A stretch of 64,000 bases of DNA from Alnus glutinosa (Eukaryota; Streptophyta; Magnoliopsida; Fagales; Betulaceae): positions 1,430,001 to 1,494,000 of the forward strand of contig NC_084892.1 of NCBI RefSeq assembly GCF_958979055.1, read 5' to 3'. Positions 1 through 11,989 of this stretch are shown here, piece by piece. Under the pieces are notes generated by a model that was not told the origin of the DNA, made no database searches, and saw only the letters and a program-made list of their open reading frames with translations. How positions within the stretch are numbered: position 1 is the stretch's first letter; each line of letters opens with the position of its first letter. The position numbers and the translations under genes are program-made.

Positions 1-639
1 ATAAATAAAAGAAAATTTACAAAAAATATTTAAATAAAATAGAAAATGGAATAAAAAAATCTGTTGAAGTGTAGGGGTATAGAAAAAGTAGTAACTAAAA
101 TTTATGTCCAAAATCATTCAGAAGCTCAACACCGAGCATTTGGTGCATTTTTTGCAAAGCAGGAAAAAACTAATTTCCAAAATGTGCATTGATTTGTCTA
201 TGCTGACACAAAAAAGCTAGCAATTGCAAGCAGGGAAATGAAGACATGCCATCTATATAGAATTATGTTTTCAGCTACCATTTCATTTTCTCTCGCGATC
301 GATCGTTGGCCCAAAAACTTTATTATGCAAATTAATTGCTACCCACCTTACATAGTACATAGTACATATTCATACACATGCACCTTTACATCCAGCAACG
401 TGGGACATACTCTCTCATGTACGTGTGGTCTGTGTTAAAAGTATAATCAATTTATTCATCAATTGATCCAAAAACTCTCATTTTGAATGAGCCATCGCCG
501 TCCACCCCTTCAGACTGGTGGTCGAAACAGCCCATAAAAAGGTGGGTCACTGGTACTGGATGGTGGTTGGGGTTAATGTTTCTGCCTCTCTCACAATTAA
601 TCTGAAGTAGCAAATTACCAAATGAGCCTCTACTACTTT
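1..639 (+). promoter_or_regulatory. Promoter-only relic of an LRR-RLK copy
   Basis: This stretch matches, in order, the upstream regions of RLK-A (about 3450-4290) and RLK-E (about 45120-45785). Shared landmarks are the 'tttgcaaagcagg' motif, 'ttatgttttcagctacc', 'cagcaacgtgggacatac', the 'gagccatcgccgtc' block, 'ctggatggtggttggggtt' and 'accaaatgagcctctactac'. In A and E this sequence leads to a TATA box and the start codon. Here it stops at about 639 against a fold-back element, with no coding sequence behind it. I read it as the flank of a lost RLK copy. No function is claimed. Confidence 0.7.
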
Positions 640-1076
640 TTGATTTTGGATTTTAAATGCCGGAGTGTTCGCAACTTTCAAAGCGATCTCTCCATTATTT
701 TTCTGTACAAATACTTTACTGTAAACCATTAATGCAATGTCAGCATTTTTTATTAAAATAATATTTTTGTTATTTTATTAAAAATTAAAATCTAGAAAAA
801 AAATAAGAAAGTTTTGAAAAAGGACACGAGGCTACTCTCAATGGCCGGGGTGGCACAAAGGAATCTAGGGGTCACCCCTTTCCAAAACCTTATTTATTAT
901 TATTATTTTTTATTTTTTAGATTTTAATTTTGAATAAAATAACAAAAATATTATTTTAATAAAAAAATACTAACGTGTCACTAACGGTGTACAATGAACA
1001 TGGACGAAAAAGTGACAGAAGGACCGATTTAAAATTTTCGAACACTCATACGTTTAAAATTCAAAATTAAAAAATT
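640..1076. mobile_element. Fold-back (MITE-like) inverted repeat
   Basis: The two halves are imperfect reverse complements. The left arm, starting 'gattttggattttaaatg', pairs with the right arm ending near 1076. The innermost arms (about 745-796 and 917-970) carry 'ttaaaataatatttttgtta' and its complement, around a GC-richer loop at about 835-885. Arms this long would make a strong hairpin transcript. I see no clear target-site duplication, so the ends are approximate. There is no ORF. Confidence 0.6.
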
Positions 1077-1227
1077 AGGAATCATTTTCAAATCGTGCTT
1101 TTACCCAGAAATTTATCATAAATTTCCTATTGAATAAATTAACGCGTTAAGCGTGACAAAATAAATAATATGTTACATTTATATAGTTTAAACAATAATT
1201 AAATTTTGTTGAATTGTTTATTTATTC

Positions 1228-1228
<1 letters not shown>

Positions 1229-1278
<50 letters not shown>
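1229..1278. repeat. (AT)n microsatellite
   Basis: About 25 perfect AT dinucleotide units. Confidence 0.95.
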
Positions 1279-1281
<3 letters not shown>

Positions 1282-3440
1282 CCCATACGAAGCAAAATCC
1301 TATCTGCTTGAAAAGTGAGGCATTTCGTGAAATCCCAAGAAATTACTCTATCCCGTCAGTCCTTTTGAGGACTAATATTGTGTTCCGATGCCTCCATTAG
1401 AGATGATGAAAATATGCATTAGATAGAAAACATTTTACATATTTGCCATTAATTCCCATGGGGTCACTCAATGAGCTTGGAAAAAAGTGAGTATTAAAGA
1501 AATAATTACACGTCTTTCTATTCGATTCTTTTTGTTTTGGCTGTAATTTGAACGTTTTTATTCTAAAATATGTTAATATCAACTGGGTTTCTTTAATTTT
1601 GTCAGTTTTGGATCCCAACAATCGATATCTTCCTAAAATTAATTACATGTAAAATCACAAAAATACATTTAAGCTACGTACCAAGTTTTAGATCAAATAA
1701 AAATTTTAGACCGAATCAGCGTCAAATTCAATCTTTTACGAAAGCCAAAAAGCAAAGAGCTTCACAAAGAGAAAAGAATAGGAAAAAGAAAAATAATAAA
1801 AAAAAATGTTTACATGAAGTTGCTTCATTGCTCTAGGACAATGAGGGAGGAAATAAACTGCAGAAATTAACAATTGTCTAATTAGCAGTTAATGAAATGT
1901 ACGTAGTGAAAGAAACATTTGTGTCAAATACAATTACTTTATATGTTTCTTGCTCACTAGTTTAATATGAAGTAATGATGATAAGCTATCGAAACTAGAA
2001 TCAAGTAAAATCAGCGGCGTTGGATATATAGTTAGTATAAAATTTGAAATATAAAAGAATGATGGAACCGAAAAACAAAAGATTAAAAGTAATGACAACA
2101 AATAAGAGAAAAAATATATATATATATATTTATTAAGAAAGTGGGTTCATACTTTAGTTTGAAATATTTTAAGAATTTTAACATGCTCGGGCACCGGCCT
2201 TTTATTCTGAAAAAAAGAAAAAGAAAAAAGAAAAAGACTTTTTCTAAACCCTAAGTAACATTTCAAATGACTTTTTCTCATTTTATTTTTCTGAAGACTT
2301 TTTACTCATTTGGATAAATTTAACATAAAAGGTCTTTTTTGGGGAGCTTTATAAATTAGGAGTCCTGTAGTGCGTTTAAGATTGTAATTTCGTAGATAAA
2401 AAATACAATATTAAAACATATCGTTGAAAATGAATCGTTTGAAAATTGTGTTTTTAAAAAATTACGATTTCAAAACGCATAAAATTATTTTTTAAAATTG
2501 CAGACAACAAGGTTTTTTTTTTTAAAACGCAAAATTTTAAAGATTAACTTGTAATTTTGCCAAAACACTTATATTATTGTGTTTTTAAAAATGACTTTTT
2601 TCGAGTCACATATTTTTTTTTGCAAATTCAAACAAACTCTTAGGCAAAGATCTAATTAGCTTTGTCCTTAATTAATCTGGCCCTACTTTAAAGCATGTAA
2701 TTTTTTTTATATACATTAATTTTTCGTAAATGATTAAATATATGTAATTTTTATATGCATTTTAAATATGAATTATTGTTCATTTAATAAACTAAATTGA
2801 TTGGAGGGAATTTCTCATATTAAACTTTGTCCATGCATAAATATATGTGAAGTTATATGTACAATTGTTATTTAAGTCCGCAGCAAATATATGTCAGATA
2901 TGATTCATCTACCGATGTTGGGATGTGCGTGGATTTTCAAATCTCAATATTTATGAGACGGCTGTACGTTTACATTGTTGTCAAAAATCATAAATACTAT
3001 AATTATTGCATAGGGCTACCCAATTATTACTCATCGTACAATGACATCAAGTCTTTTTTATTTTTTAGTTTGCTCTTCTAATGGAAAGACAAAAAAAGTC
3101 TTGATTTTGAAGAAGTCATGCTAGGCGATTTTTGATGGTCGTTAAGTGCCTGAGAAAATATTCAAAGGAGTCAAATGTTATAGGCTCGAATTTCGTAGTA
3201 AGAATCTTTGTGTTTGATTAGTGTGAGATATTATACTTTTATATATTGATGTTTTAATTGGGTTGAATTAAGTTATGGATCAGTTAGGAAAATGCATTCA
3301 GTTCCAACCGACTAGACTTCTTCTGTGCAAGTTTCAATAGGCAAACACTTCCAAAGGTCTATAGTCACTCCAAATTAATATAGTAGCTAGGTAAAGTAAT
3401 TACAATTGGTCACTCCCTTTAGGTTTTTTTTAATAGGAAA
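1279..3440. other. AT-rich intergenic DNA, no gene seen
   Basis: There are no ORFs with recognisable protein similarity. The stretch is AT-rich, with T and A runs and a decayed Tourist-like MITE at about 2366-2642. The short open frame at 2857-3081 has no recognisable motif and probably occurs by chance. Confidence 0.6.
2366..2642. mobile_element. Decayed Tourist-like MITE
   Basis: The order 'gtgcgtttaagattg', 'aatttcgtagataaaa', 'gaaaatgaatcgtttg', 'ttacgatttcaaaacgc' and 'aattcaaacaaactcttag' matches the well-preserved MITEs at 11391-11694 and 53788-54103. It has diverged and lost clean terminal repeats. Confidence 0.65.
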
Positions 3441-3449
3441 AAAAAATAT

Positions 3450-4409
3450 TTGTGGAGTTCATAGTGTAGGAAACATAAATTTTTAGAAGAAATGGAAGAG
3501 GGGCAATGAGAGTGGGGTACGGGTGTTACAAAAAATAATTAAAATAATATTGAAAAATAATATTTAAATAAAATGGAGAATAGAATAAAAAATCTACTAG
3601 AATGAACATATTAAAAAAAAAAACAGTAACTAAAATAAAAATTTATACTTTTTATTAACTATGTTTTTAGTTACTATTGCCAGAAATGCTCTCAAATGGA
3701 AAACTAAAACATACCGGATTGCAAATGAAAGACCCCACTCTAAAAATAGAGTTCAATCATTCATGTGACAACAATTGTGTCCAAAATCATTCAGAAGCTC
3801 AACGTACATCGAGCATTTCGTGCATTTTTTGCAAAGCAGGAAAAAAAACTAATTTCCAAAAAATGTGCATTGATTTGTCTATGCTAACAGAAAACAGCAA
3901 GCAGGGAAATGAATACACGCCATCTATATAGAATTATGTTTTCAGCTACCATTTCATCATTTTCGATCGTTGGCCCAAAAACTTTATTATGTAAATTAAT
4001 TCCCACCCACCTTACGTAGTACATAGTACATGCATACGCACCTTTACATTAAGCAACGTGGGACATACTCTCTCAGATGTGGTTTGTGTCAAAACTATAA
4101 TCAAGTTACATCAATTGATTCAAAAACTCTCATGTTGAATGAGCCATCGCCGTCGACCCCTTCAGAGGTGGCCGAAACAGCCCATAAAAGGTGGGTCACT
4201 AGTACTGGATGGTGGTTGGGGTTTATGTTTCTGCCTCTCTCACAATTAATCTGAAGCAGCAAATTACCAAATGAGCCTCTACTACGTACAATCTCGTGGG
4301 GTAAGCATGCTTCACTACTTCCACTATAAAAGCTGCTCAACACCCATTCTTTTTTTTATAAACTCCAGCCCTTCTCCGTCTCTCTCTCTCTCTCGGATCG
4401 AACACAGTC
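3450..4409 (+). promoter_or_regulatory. Upstream region of RLK-A (type 1 promoter)
   Basis: This is homologous to the region upstream of RLK-E and to the relic at 1-639. A TATA box (TATAAAAG) lies at 4325-4332, about 80 bases before the ATG, followed by a CT-repeat leader ('ctctctctctctct') at about 4380. The type 1 promoter is unlike that of RLK-B and RLK-C beyond the TATA area. Confidence 0.7.
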
Positions 4410-4880
4410 ATGATGATGGTAATAGAAAGGTCATCCATTCTCCTGCTCTTGGGTTTTCTCTTAATGCAGTTGGCCCAATCTTCCACCACCAGCTTTACTG
4501 ATCGAGCAGCTCTCATTGCCTTCAAATCTAAACTCACTTCTGGTCCAAACCAAACTGTCTTGGCTGGTAACTGGTCCACAACTACAAACTTCTGCAACTG
4601 GATTGGGGTCTCATGTAGCCGACGTAGGCAAAGAGTCACTGCTTTGAACCTTCCCTACATGGGGCTCCAAGGCAGCATTTCTCCAGATATTGGAAACTTC
4701 TCTTTCCTGGTTTATCTTAATCTACGTAACAACAGCTTCTTTGGTTCTCTGCCTCATGAGATCAGTCACCTACGCCGCTTGAGAATACTCTAGCTGTCAT
4801 TCAACCAATTGGAAGGTAGTATCCCTCCAACTTTGCATAATTGCCGGAATCTTCAAGAAATATATCTAAGGAATAACCAT

Positions 4881-5756
4881 CTTACGGGCGCAATTCCATC
4901 AACCCTCGACAGCATGTCATCGTTAGAGGTCTTGGATTTGGGATTCAACAGTCTCACTGGTCATTTTCCTTTTCTCATATTTAACATATCCTCTCTAACC
5001 ATAATTCATCTTAGAGACAATCACATCTCAGGAACTCTTCCAATGGACCTCTGCAACCATTGTCCTAATCTTCAAGGGCTTTATCTTTCGAACAATGAAT
5101 TCAACGGTCGGCTCCCTTCACAAATGAATCATTGCAGAGAGCTTTTATACTTAAGACCTATCAAACAATAAATTTGAAGGGAGTATTCCAGAAGGTTTTG
5201 GGAGTCTAGAAAAGCTTGAATTTCTAGTTCTTGGAGGTAACAGCTTAACCAGTAATATACCTCCTTTCATAACTAACTTAACCGGAATCTTAGATTAATA
5301 CTACTTGCAGGAAACCATCTTACAGGCGCAATTCCATCAACCTTCGCCAACGTGTCATCGTTAAGGATCTTGGATTTGGATAACAGCAGCCTCTCTGGTC
5401 CATTTCCTCTTGTAATCTTTAACATAACTTCTCTAGTCATAATTACTCTTATGAGTAATCACATCTCAGGAACTCTTCCGATGAATCTCTGCAACAATTG
5501 TCCTAATCTTCAACAGCTTTCTCTTTCACACAACGAATTCAACGGTCGGCTCCCTTCACAAATGAATCATTGCAGAGAGCTTTTACTCTTAGACCTATCA
5601 AACAATAAATTTGATGGGAGTATTCCAGAAGGTTTTGGGAGTTTAGAAAAGCTTGAATTCCTAAATCTTGGAGGTAACAGCTTAACCGGTAATATACCTC
5701 CTTCCATAACTAACTTGTCGTGGTTATCTACATTTGGCATTAAGGATAACTACATT
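4881..5756 (+). repeat. Internal tandem duplication of about six LRRs in RLK-A
   Basis: The segments starting 'cttacgggcgcaattccatc' (4881) and 'cttacaggcgcaattccatc' (5319) run in parallel at an offset of 438 bases (146 codons, about six 24-residue LRRs). The join lies at about 5278-5290, where an LRR ending 'aactaactta' passes directly into the 'accggaatctt' of an earlier LRR. This looks like unequal exchange between LRR repeats. The first copy carries the frameshift near 5150; frame is regained after the join. Confidence 0.85.
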
Positions 5757-8269
5757 AAAGCAAGCATTCCGACAGATTTATGGTTGCTTCCAAATCTGAG
5801 AAGTTTTACATGTCATTCAAATCATCTCACAGGAGCAATCCCCCAAAACATTTTCAACATTTCCTCTCTAGAAGAAATCAATTTGGCAAATAATTCCCTA
5901 TCTGGCAATCTTCCATCAAATTCTGAATTTTCTTGCCACAGCCTTCAATATGTATATTTTGCTTGCAACAAATTTAGTGGTCCCATCCCATCATATCTTT
6001 CAAATTGTTCTAACCTCGTCCTAGTAGATTTTGCTTCAAACAAACTCTCTGGGCCAATACCAAAAAGTCTTGGAGACTTAAAATACCTTCGAACACTTCA
6101 TCTGGATGATAATCAGCTAACAGGAGAGTCTGGAGATCATGAGCTTAATTTCCTTTTGTCTTTCTCTAATTGCAGAGTTTTAGAAGACCTAGCCATATCC
6201 TACAATCCCTTGGATATTACTCTTCCAGATTCTATTGGAAACTTTTCAACAACCCTTCACACCTTTACTTTATTTGGAAGCAAAGTAAAGGGTAATGTTC
6301 CTATGAGTATAGGTTTCTTAAAAAAATTGACCTGGCTTGGGTTGGGAAATAACAGTTTGACTGGAAATATACCGTCCACAATTGGGGGATTGGAGAGGTT
6401 ACAAAGATTGGAACTTGGTGATAATAAAATTGAAGGATTCATTCCAGAAGAGATATGTCGGCTAAAGAACTTAGGTGAGTTATATCTCACAAATAATATA
6501 ATCTCTGGATCCATCCCAAATTGTATTTCGAACCTCAATCTTTTGCAAAGGCTAGACTTGAGTTTTAATAGGTTGGGAGCACCAATACCATTAAATTTAT
6601 GGAGCCTTGAAAGTTTATTGTTTTTGGACCTATCATCGAATTTCCTTGGCGGATATTTGTCTCAAAACATGAAAAAATTGCATGTTGTTGAACACATAGA
6701 TTTATCTTAGAACAAAATTACAAGAAACATTCCAAGCACCATCGGAGCTTTTGAAAGCCTAAATTCTCTTAATTTGTCAAAGAACTCATTTCAAGAAGAA
6801 ATCCCAAACTCTTTTGGAGACTTGAAAGGATTGGATTTCATGGATCTCTCTTACAATGATCTGTCTGGTGCAATTCCCAAGTCTCTTGAAGCACTTTCAC
6901 AGCTCAAATTTTTTAATGTGTCTTTTAACAAGCTATCCGGAGAGATACCAACTAGTGGGCCTTTTGCAAACTTCACAGCAAAATCATTTATAGGAAACAA
7001 GGCGCTTTGTGGAAATCCAATTTTTGGAGTTCTACCTTGTCCAAATTCAAGCTCCAAAGGATCAAAGGTGAAACAAAAACTGCTCAAATATTTTCTTCCT
7101 CCCATTGCTTTCGTCATACTCTGTCTAGCATTGGTTTATATGCTGAGAAGACATCGAGAAAGTAATTACTTGCAGGTTCCAAGTTTATTTCATACATTGC
7201 CTGTATTTGCGCATAGAATGATATCATATCAAGAGCTTTGCCAAGGGACAAACAACTTTTGTGAAAGTAACCTGCTTGGAACTGGAGGTTTTGGTTCTGT
7301 GTACAAAGGAGTGCTTTTTGACGGGACAATTGTTGCTATCAAAGTTCTAAATTTGCAATTGTCTAGTGCTTTCAAAAGTTTTGATGCAGAATGCAAGGTC
7401 TTACGGGCAACCCGACATAGAAATCTTGTTAAGTTCGTAAGTACATGCTCCAACCTCGATTTCAAAGCGTTAATACTTCAATACATGTCGAACGGTTGCC
7501 TCAAACGGTGGTTATACTCTTATAACTACTGCTTGAATCTTCTTCAACGAGTAAACATTATGATTGACGTTGCATCGGCATTGGACTATCTCCACCATGA
7601 CCAATTAGAACCTGTGTTGCATTGTGATTTAAAGCCTAGCAATATCCTTCTAGATGAGGACATGGTTGCACACGTGGGGGACTTTGGCATTGCAAAGATT
7701 TTGGTCAAAAACAAGGATGCTACCCAAACCAAAACTCTTGGTACACTTGGCTACATCGCACCTGGTACATGAATTCATCCCTACGTACTCATTTTATTTC
7801 ATGTCAATTTTCCATAATTCAAATTTATATAGGCCTTAGATTCATATGAATATACATTAACAATAAAAATTACACAAACTACGATTACTTCTTTGGTGGA
7901 TAATTACCTATGTAATCCTCGTACGTATTGATTAATTGCTAATTATTCTATAATATGTTAAAAGAAACATTTTTATGAAATACAATAATTTTATATGTTT
8001 CTTGCTCATTACGTTAATATGAAGTAATTTAGTGTAAATTCAACCATTATTGTGGTTTGCCGAATAAAAGGAACACTGCCTTTGTTATGTTGTTTATGCG
8101 TAAAAATTATATAAACTGCATAATTTTAATTCTTCTTCAAGGTATCTATGGTTGGTTGGATGTATGGGTACAAGAAAGACATATTTAGATATAAATTTGC
8201 ACGCGCACGCACACACACACACATATATATATATGAGGTGATAGTTAGAGGAGGTTATGTGTATATTTT

Positions 8270-8510
8270 CCCTATAGTTATTGTTAAATCATGAATTAAC
8301 CCAAAAGTTTAAGCTAAATATTGGAGAATGTGAATTTAATCATTTCATTAATATTCTAATATCCCCTAATGTGTAAGACCAGGAAACAAGTGAAAATAAT
8401 GGGTACGTAAATTGTGGAGTCAATGTTCGAACTTAAAATTTTTTCTTTGACACTATGTTAAATTGCTAGTTGCTTCAAAAGCTTAATCTATTGAATTTTG
8501 GTGAATTTCA
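8270..8510. repeat. Retroelement-like fragment in the RLK-A intron
   Basis: The intron has sequence not seen in the other copies. Two related segments, 'tgttaaatcatgaattaacc' (about 8282) and 'tatgttaaattgctagttgc' (about 8454), are each followed by 'caaaag(t/c)tta'. This resembles a dispersed plant repeat. I cannot assign it to a family. Confidence 0.4.
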
Positions 8511-8990
8511 TAATTTAAATAATATTCTACCATATGTAATTAGTATCTGTATATCCATAAATACATTTTTTTTTTCAATTTTAAATTACTAACTTGAAGG
8601 CTTTTTGTACAATTGCGAGCGTGTATAGAGTATGGTTCTGAAGGAAAAGTGTCAATCAAAGGTGACATTTATAGCTATGGTATAATATTGTTGGAGATGA
8701 TTACAAGGAAGAAACCAACCGAAGACATGTTTGTAGGAGAATTGACTTTGAGACAATGGATAAACAAATCACTTCCTGACAGAATGATAGAAGTTGTGGA
8801 TGATGGTTTATTGAGAGCAGAAAATGGAAGAGATGTAACTGTCATGCAAAGTATTCTTTCATCCCTCTTAATATTAGGCTTAAGGTGTTCTGAAGAGTTA
8901 CCAGATAATAGAATCAATATCAAAGATGTTCTTGCAAAGCTTAACAAAATCAAGTTGACACTTTTTGAAAACAGAAACCGTGGTGTCTAA

Positions 8991-9261
8991 TATCTTTGTT
9001 TGGGTTCTACATGGTTTGTCTTTTTAATTTCTTAAAGTACTAACAAGTTGTAAGTTTTCTAATTGTATCCTTTTAATGTTTAAATAAATGGCTTGGAATT
9101 TTCTAGCATCTTCGTTTTGAGCCTATGATGGATTTTTGCCTCCTTATGCTTCTCATTGATATCATAAGGCATTTTTCAAACTGCAATATTTTTATGCACT
9201 TAATTAAACTCAAGACAACAATTTCAAATTTTTAGAATTATGGACGGCCTAGAAAGGCATT
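8991..9261 (+). terminator. RLK-A 3' flank with conserved AATAAA block
   Basis: After the exon 2 stop there is a block 'gtttaaataaatggcttgg' (about 9078), which contains AATAAA. It recurs downstream of every exon 2 in the cluster (about 12830, 20055, 30205, 37375 and 50215) and also, without an exon 2, at about 25330 and 39640. It is a plausible polyadenylation region. Confidence 0.6.
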
Positions 9262-9527
9262 TTTCATTTTTAGAACTATAAACTTTTAGTGGTATCAACT
9301 ATGAAGCACATATTTGACGTCAAGTTCATTGACAAGAATAATGCAAGAGACAAAAGTCTTTTCGCTCAGGCACATTAATTTGTTATTTCATCCATCAAAT
9401 AATAATTTTTACTGCTATACCAAGAAATAAGCATTTTAGAGTCTGTGTAATACTTTTACTAAATTTATAGAAAGTTTACGGGCGAGTCACTAGGGTATTG
9501 TTTAAGAGTAAATATAATAATAAATAC

Positions 9528-9614
9528 GAGTAATGCTACTTAAATTTTGACCAAATATTAATTTTAAAAGTCATAATTTTTGCAAGGACACCAGACGAAC
9601 TTTTAAAATTACTC
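9528..9614. mobile_element. 87-bp Mutator-like MITE
   Basis: The ends are GAGTAATGCTACTT and AAAATTACTC, a short inverted repeat. It is flanked on both sides by the 9-base direct repeat AATAAATAC (9519-9527 and 9615-9623). A 9-base duplication is typical of Mutator-like elements. Confidence 0.75.
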
Positions 9615-9791
9615 AATAAATACTTATATTGCAAAAATTGAATTATTGTACACTAATTTTAGTTCTCTTGCGTGTCGTAATGGATATAGGTATATATTAT
9701 TAGGCAATTTCTGATCCTACCTTCCGCAAAGCAGGCTTGGTTGCTACATTTTCTGAAAAAATCAACACAGATCGAGTCAAGGTTCAATTGC

Positions 9792-10046
9792 ATGGAAGCC
9801 CATAAAAGGAGCATAGAAGTTGCATTAATTAATTCAGGAAAAACGAAGATCCCTTTCAACGGATCAGATGGCTCCGGCTTCTCAATCAGGACGGAGAAAC
9901 CATTGAAGGACATGATTGGAATTCGCCTTTTATGGAAATGGCTAACTTATTTTCCCAAACTACTCTATTTCGGTCCGATCCATCTTAGTTGTCGCTTCCT
10001 CCCAACATTCATAAATGCGAGAATTTGGGAGGGTAACTCTCTCTAA
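9792..10046 (+). other. Unassigned 84-codon ORF in the duplicated block
   Basis: This open frame starts with ATG (MEAHKRSIEVALINSG...) and is present unchanged at 27174-27428. I recognise no domain, signal peptide or membrane segment. An overlapping minus-strand frame (9659-9913) is equally open, so neither is convincing. It could be a relic of a captured gene or retroelement, or chance. Confidence 0.25.
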
Positions 10047-10369
10047 TTAACTACTTACAAAATAAAAATGAATATTGATTGAAGGATTTTTACCAGGGCC
10101 TATTATTTGGGCTCTAGTAATTGGTCAACAACCATTATATATGTGAAATATGTGAAACTCCAATCATGTCACAAACGTACAGCATATACATATTATATGT
10201 TTTAGTTTTGGAAAAAACACATTTACCCTCGTGAACCATCATTATAACCCACACTACTCTTTCCTTTCTGTTAAGTATTTAACGTCAATTTTTGTTTCTT
10301 GAAATGTCCAATTTACCGTTCAATCAAACAAACAAACAAAAATCAATGAAAAACAAAGGAGTTGGAGGG

Positions 10370-11160
10370 TGGCCAACCACCCCTAAAGCCGTTTTTCAGG
10401 GGATTGGTGAATTGCGATTTTTGGCCCATCATTTCATGTAGTCTTGCGTGATTTGGAGAGGTTTTCATCCCTCATGCATGCCAGTTCAATGGTGTCATGA
10501 AGTGTCTTTGGGCTTAAACATTCGTATGGCAGAGACAAAATCTTACTTCAACCCTCTAAGGAATACCCCTACTAGCTCCTTTTGACGCCATCCCTCCACT
10601 CTATTCGCTAAACGTTCGAATTCTTGTAGATACTCGCTAGCTCAATCCCTCCACCATTGGTTGGCTTCACTTTCGAGATAAATGGCAGTCAATGACACCT
10701 TTTGATCCTTTGGTTTTGTTTGTAGCCGAATTATTGGGATTACCCAGTTTATCCACACAGTGGGATCGTCTCCATGCAGAATAACGGAGAAATTCTAGCT
10801 TACTGAAATTACTCGGTCAGAACCACCCGAATGCCTAGAAGAATGATTTCCTTGAATTTGAAATGATCCTTTTTCTTTGCCTACAGATGATTCGCCTTGA
10901 TCAAAAGACTTGGAGAATAATTCTCAAAGCTCCTTGAAGTTGGACTGTGACTCCACACCCATCTTCTGCATACCCCTTCTTCAGCTCCTGCATTTTTTAT
11001 TCCAATTTCTCAAAAAACAATCCTGGTTGGCGGTAACCTGGCTCTGATACCAAGTTGATAGGAGCTCACAGTAAATTAAAGATAAATGAATAGATATTGG
11101 ATAGATAATTACTACAATTAAGGGTGGGAGACAAACGACGACAAATGTTAGATTGCAATA
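10370..11160 (-). mobile_element. Ty3/gypsy gag and PBS relic
   Basis: On the minus strand, the primer-binding site TGGTATCAGAGC (11042-11053, matching the initiator tRNA-Met 3' end) follows an LTR-like tail. Downstream comes a decayed gag with recognisable pieces 'DDPTVWINWV', 'KVSLTAIYLESEANQWW' and 'EYLQEFERLANRV'. Stops and frame changes interrupt it. No pol or second LTR is visible. This is a truncated, dead retrotransposon. Confidence 0.7.
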
Positions 11161-11168
11161 TTCAATTA

Positions 11169-11349
11169 GAGAAATGATATTTAGTAGACCGCTATACGAC
11201 TACTATACAATTAGGATGACGTAAAAGTGAGAACGAGCTACTGAATTTTTTTTTTTTACAAGCTTGTGCTTATCCAAAGACTGGTTTCCAAGGCCGCATC
11301 ATGTCAGTTGTATAGTAGTCATATAACAACCTACTAAATAGTATTACTC
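11169..11349. mobile_element. 181-bp Mutator-like MITE
   Basis: The terminal inverted repeats exceed 40 bases: 'gagaaatgatatttagtag' through 'gactactatacaa' at the left, and the complement ending 'aatagtattactc' at the right. The 9-base target duplication ATTCAATTA is perfect on both sides (11160-11168 and 11350-11358). Confidence 0.85.
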
Positions 11350-11390
11350 ATTCAATTAATACATCTACTAATCTCTTACTTCTTCACTTA

Positions 11391-11694
11391 GGGTGCGTTT
11401 GAGATTGCGATTTCGTAAACAAAAGACGCGATTTTAAACCAAATCGCAGAAAATGAACCGTTTGAGAATTGCATTTTAAAAAATTTGTGATTTGAAATTG
11501 CAGAAAACAGATTTTTCAAATCACTGGAAGAGTTTGCTTTTTTGAAAATGCATAATTTTAAAGGCTAACCTACAATTTTAAAGGTTAAACTGCGATTTTA
11601 CCAAACATACACTTAATTGCGTTTTTAAAAATTATTTTTTTAAAATTGTAGATTTTAAAATCATTGTTTTTAAATCGCAAACCCAAACAAACCC
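11391..11694. mobile_element. Tourist-like (PIF/Harbinger-type) MITE
   Basis: The 304-bp palindrome-like element begins GGGTGCGTTTGAGATTGCG and ends with the complementary 'aatcgcaaacccaaac...accc'. TTA flanks both sides (11388-11390 and 11695-11697), the TWA target duplication of PIF/Harbinger MITEs. It contains repeated 'gcgatttt/aaaatcgc' words and no ORF. Confidence 0.8.
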
Positions 11695-11989
11695 TTATAC
11701 TCGGCATATTCCCCCGCAATTTAGGTAATATAACTAACCATTAACACACATGATAACTGAGTCGTAGAACTCCCCGCATAGATTAATGCTCATAACGTAA
11801 CAACTACCCGGTATACTAGCTGATGTCCCGCGTTCCTACTGCCCATGTACCTGATGCCCACGATCGATGAGCAGTACTGCTCCATGATAGGCAAGTCTGC
11901 GACCTCCAATTAATGCCAAGTGTCATGAATTAGGATGAGGTGGACGTTGGGCCCTTCGTGGCACGCCATCATATCTTCCCCCAATCACA

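Larger units (their letters stand above)
4410..8990 (+). pseudogene. RLK-A: broken LRR-RLK (subfamily XII type)
   Basis: Exon 1 runs 4410-7764, the intron 7765-8628 and exon 2 8629-8990, the same structure as intact RLK-E. It encodes a signal peptide, LRRNT cysteines, LRRs, the ALCGNP cap, a membrane span and a kinase with GTGGFGSVYKG, VAIK, HCDLKPSN and DFG, ending in exon 2 with YGSEGKVSIKGDIYSYG. It is broken by an in-frame TAG at 4791-4793 (TGG in the intact copies), a +1 frameshift near 5150 leading to TAA at 5169-5171, and a TAG at 6708-6710. Exon 1 is 441 bases longer than that of RLK-E because an LRR block is duplicated. The kinase part is otherwise open and has its catalytic residues, so loss of function may be recent or limited to the receptor domain. 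An alternative is sequence error at one site, but three independent lesions argue against it. Confidence 0.9.

Noticed and set aside
4791..5351. Introns in RLK-A bridging the stops
   Set aside because: The intact copies are continuous here. The stops fall at single changed codons and a one-base shift, and there are no good splice sites.
8629..8990. Exon 2 pieces as separate small kinase genes
   Set aside because: They start at a splice acceptor, not an ATG, and encode only the C-lobe. They are second exons of RLK copies.
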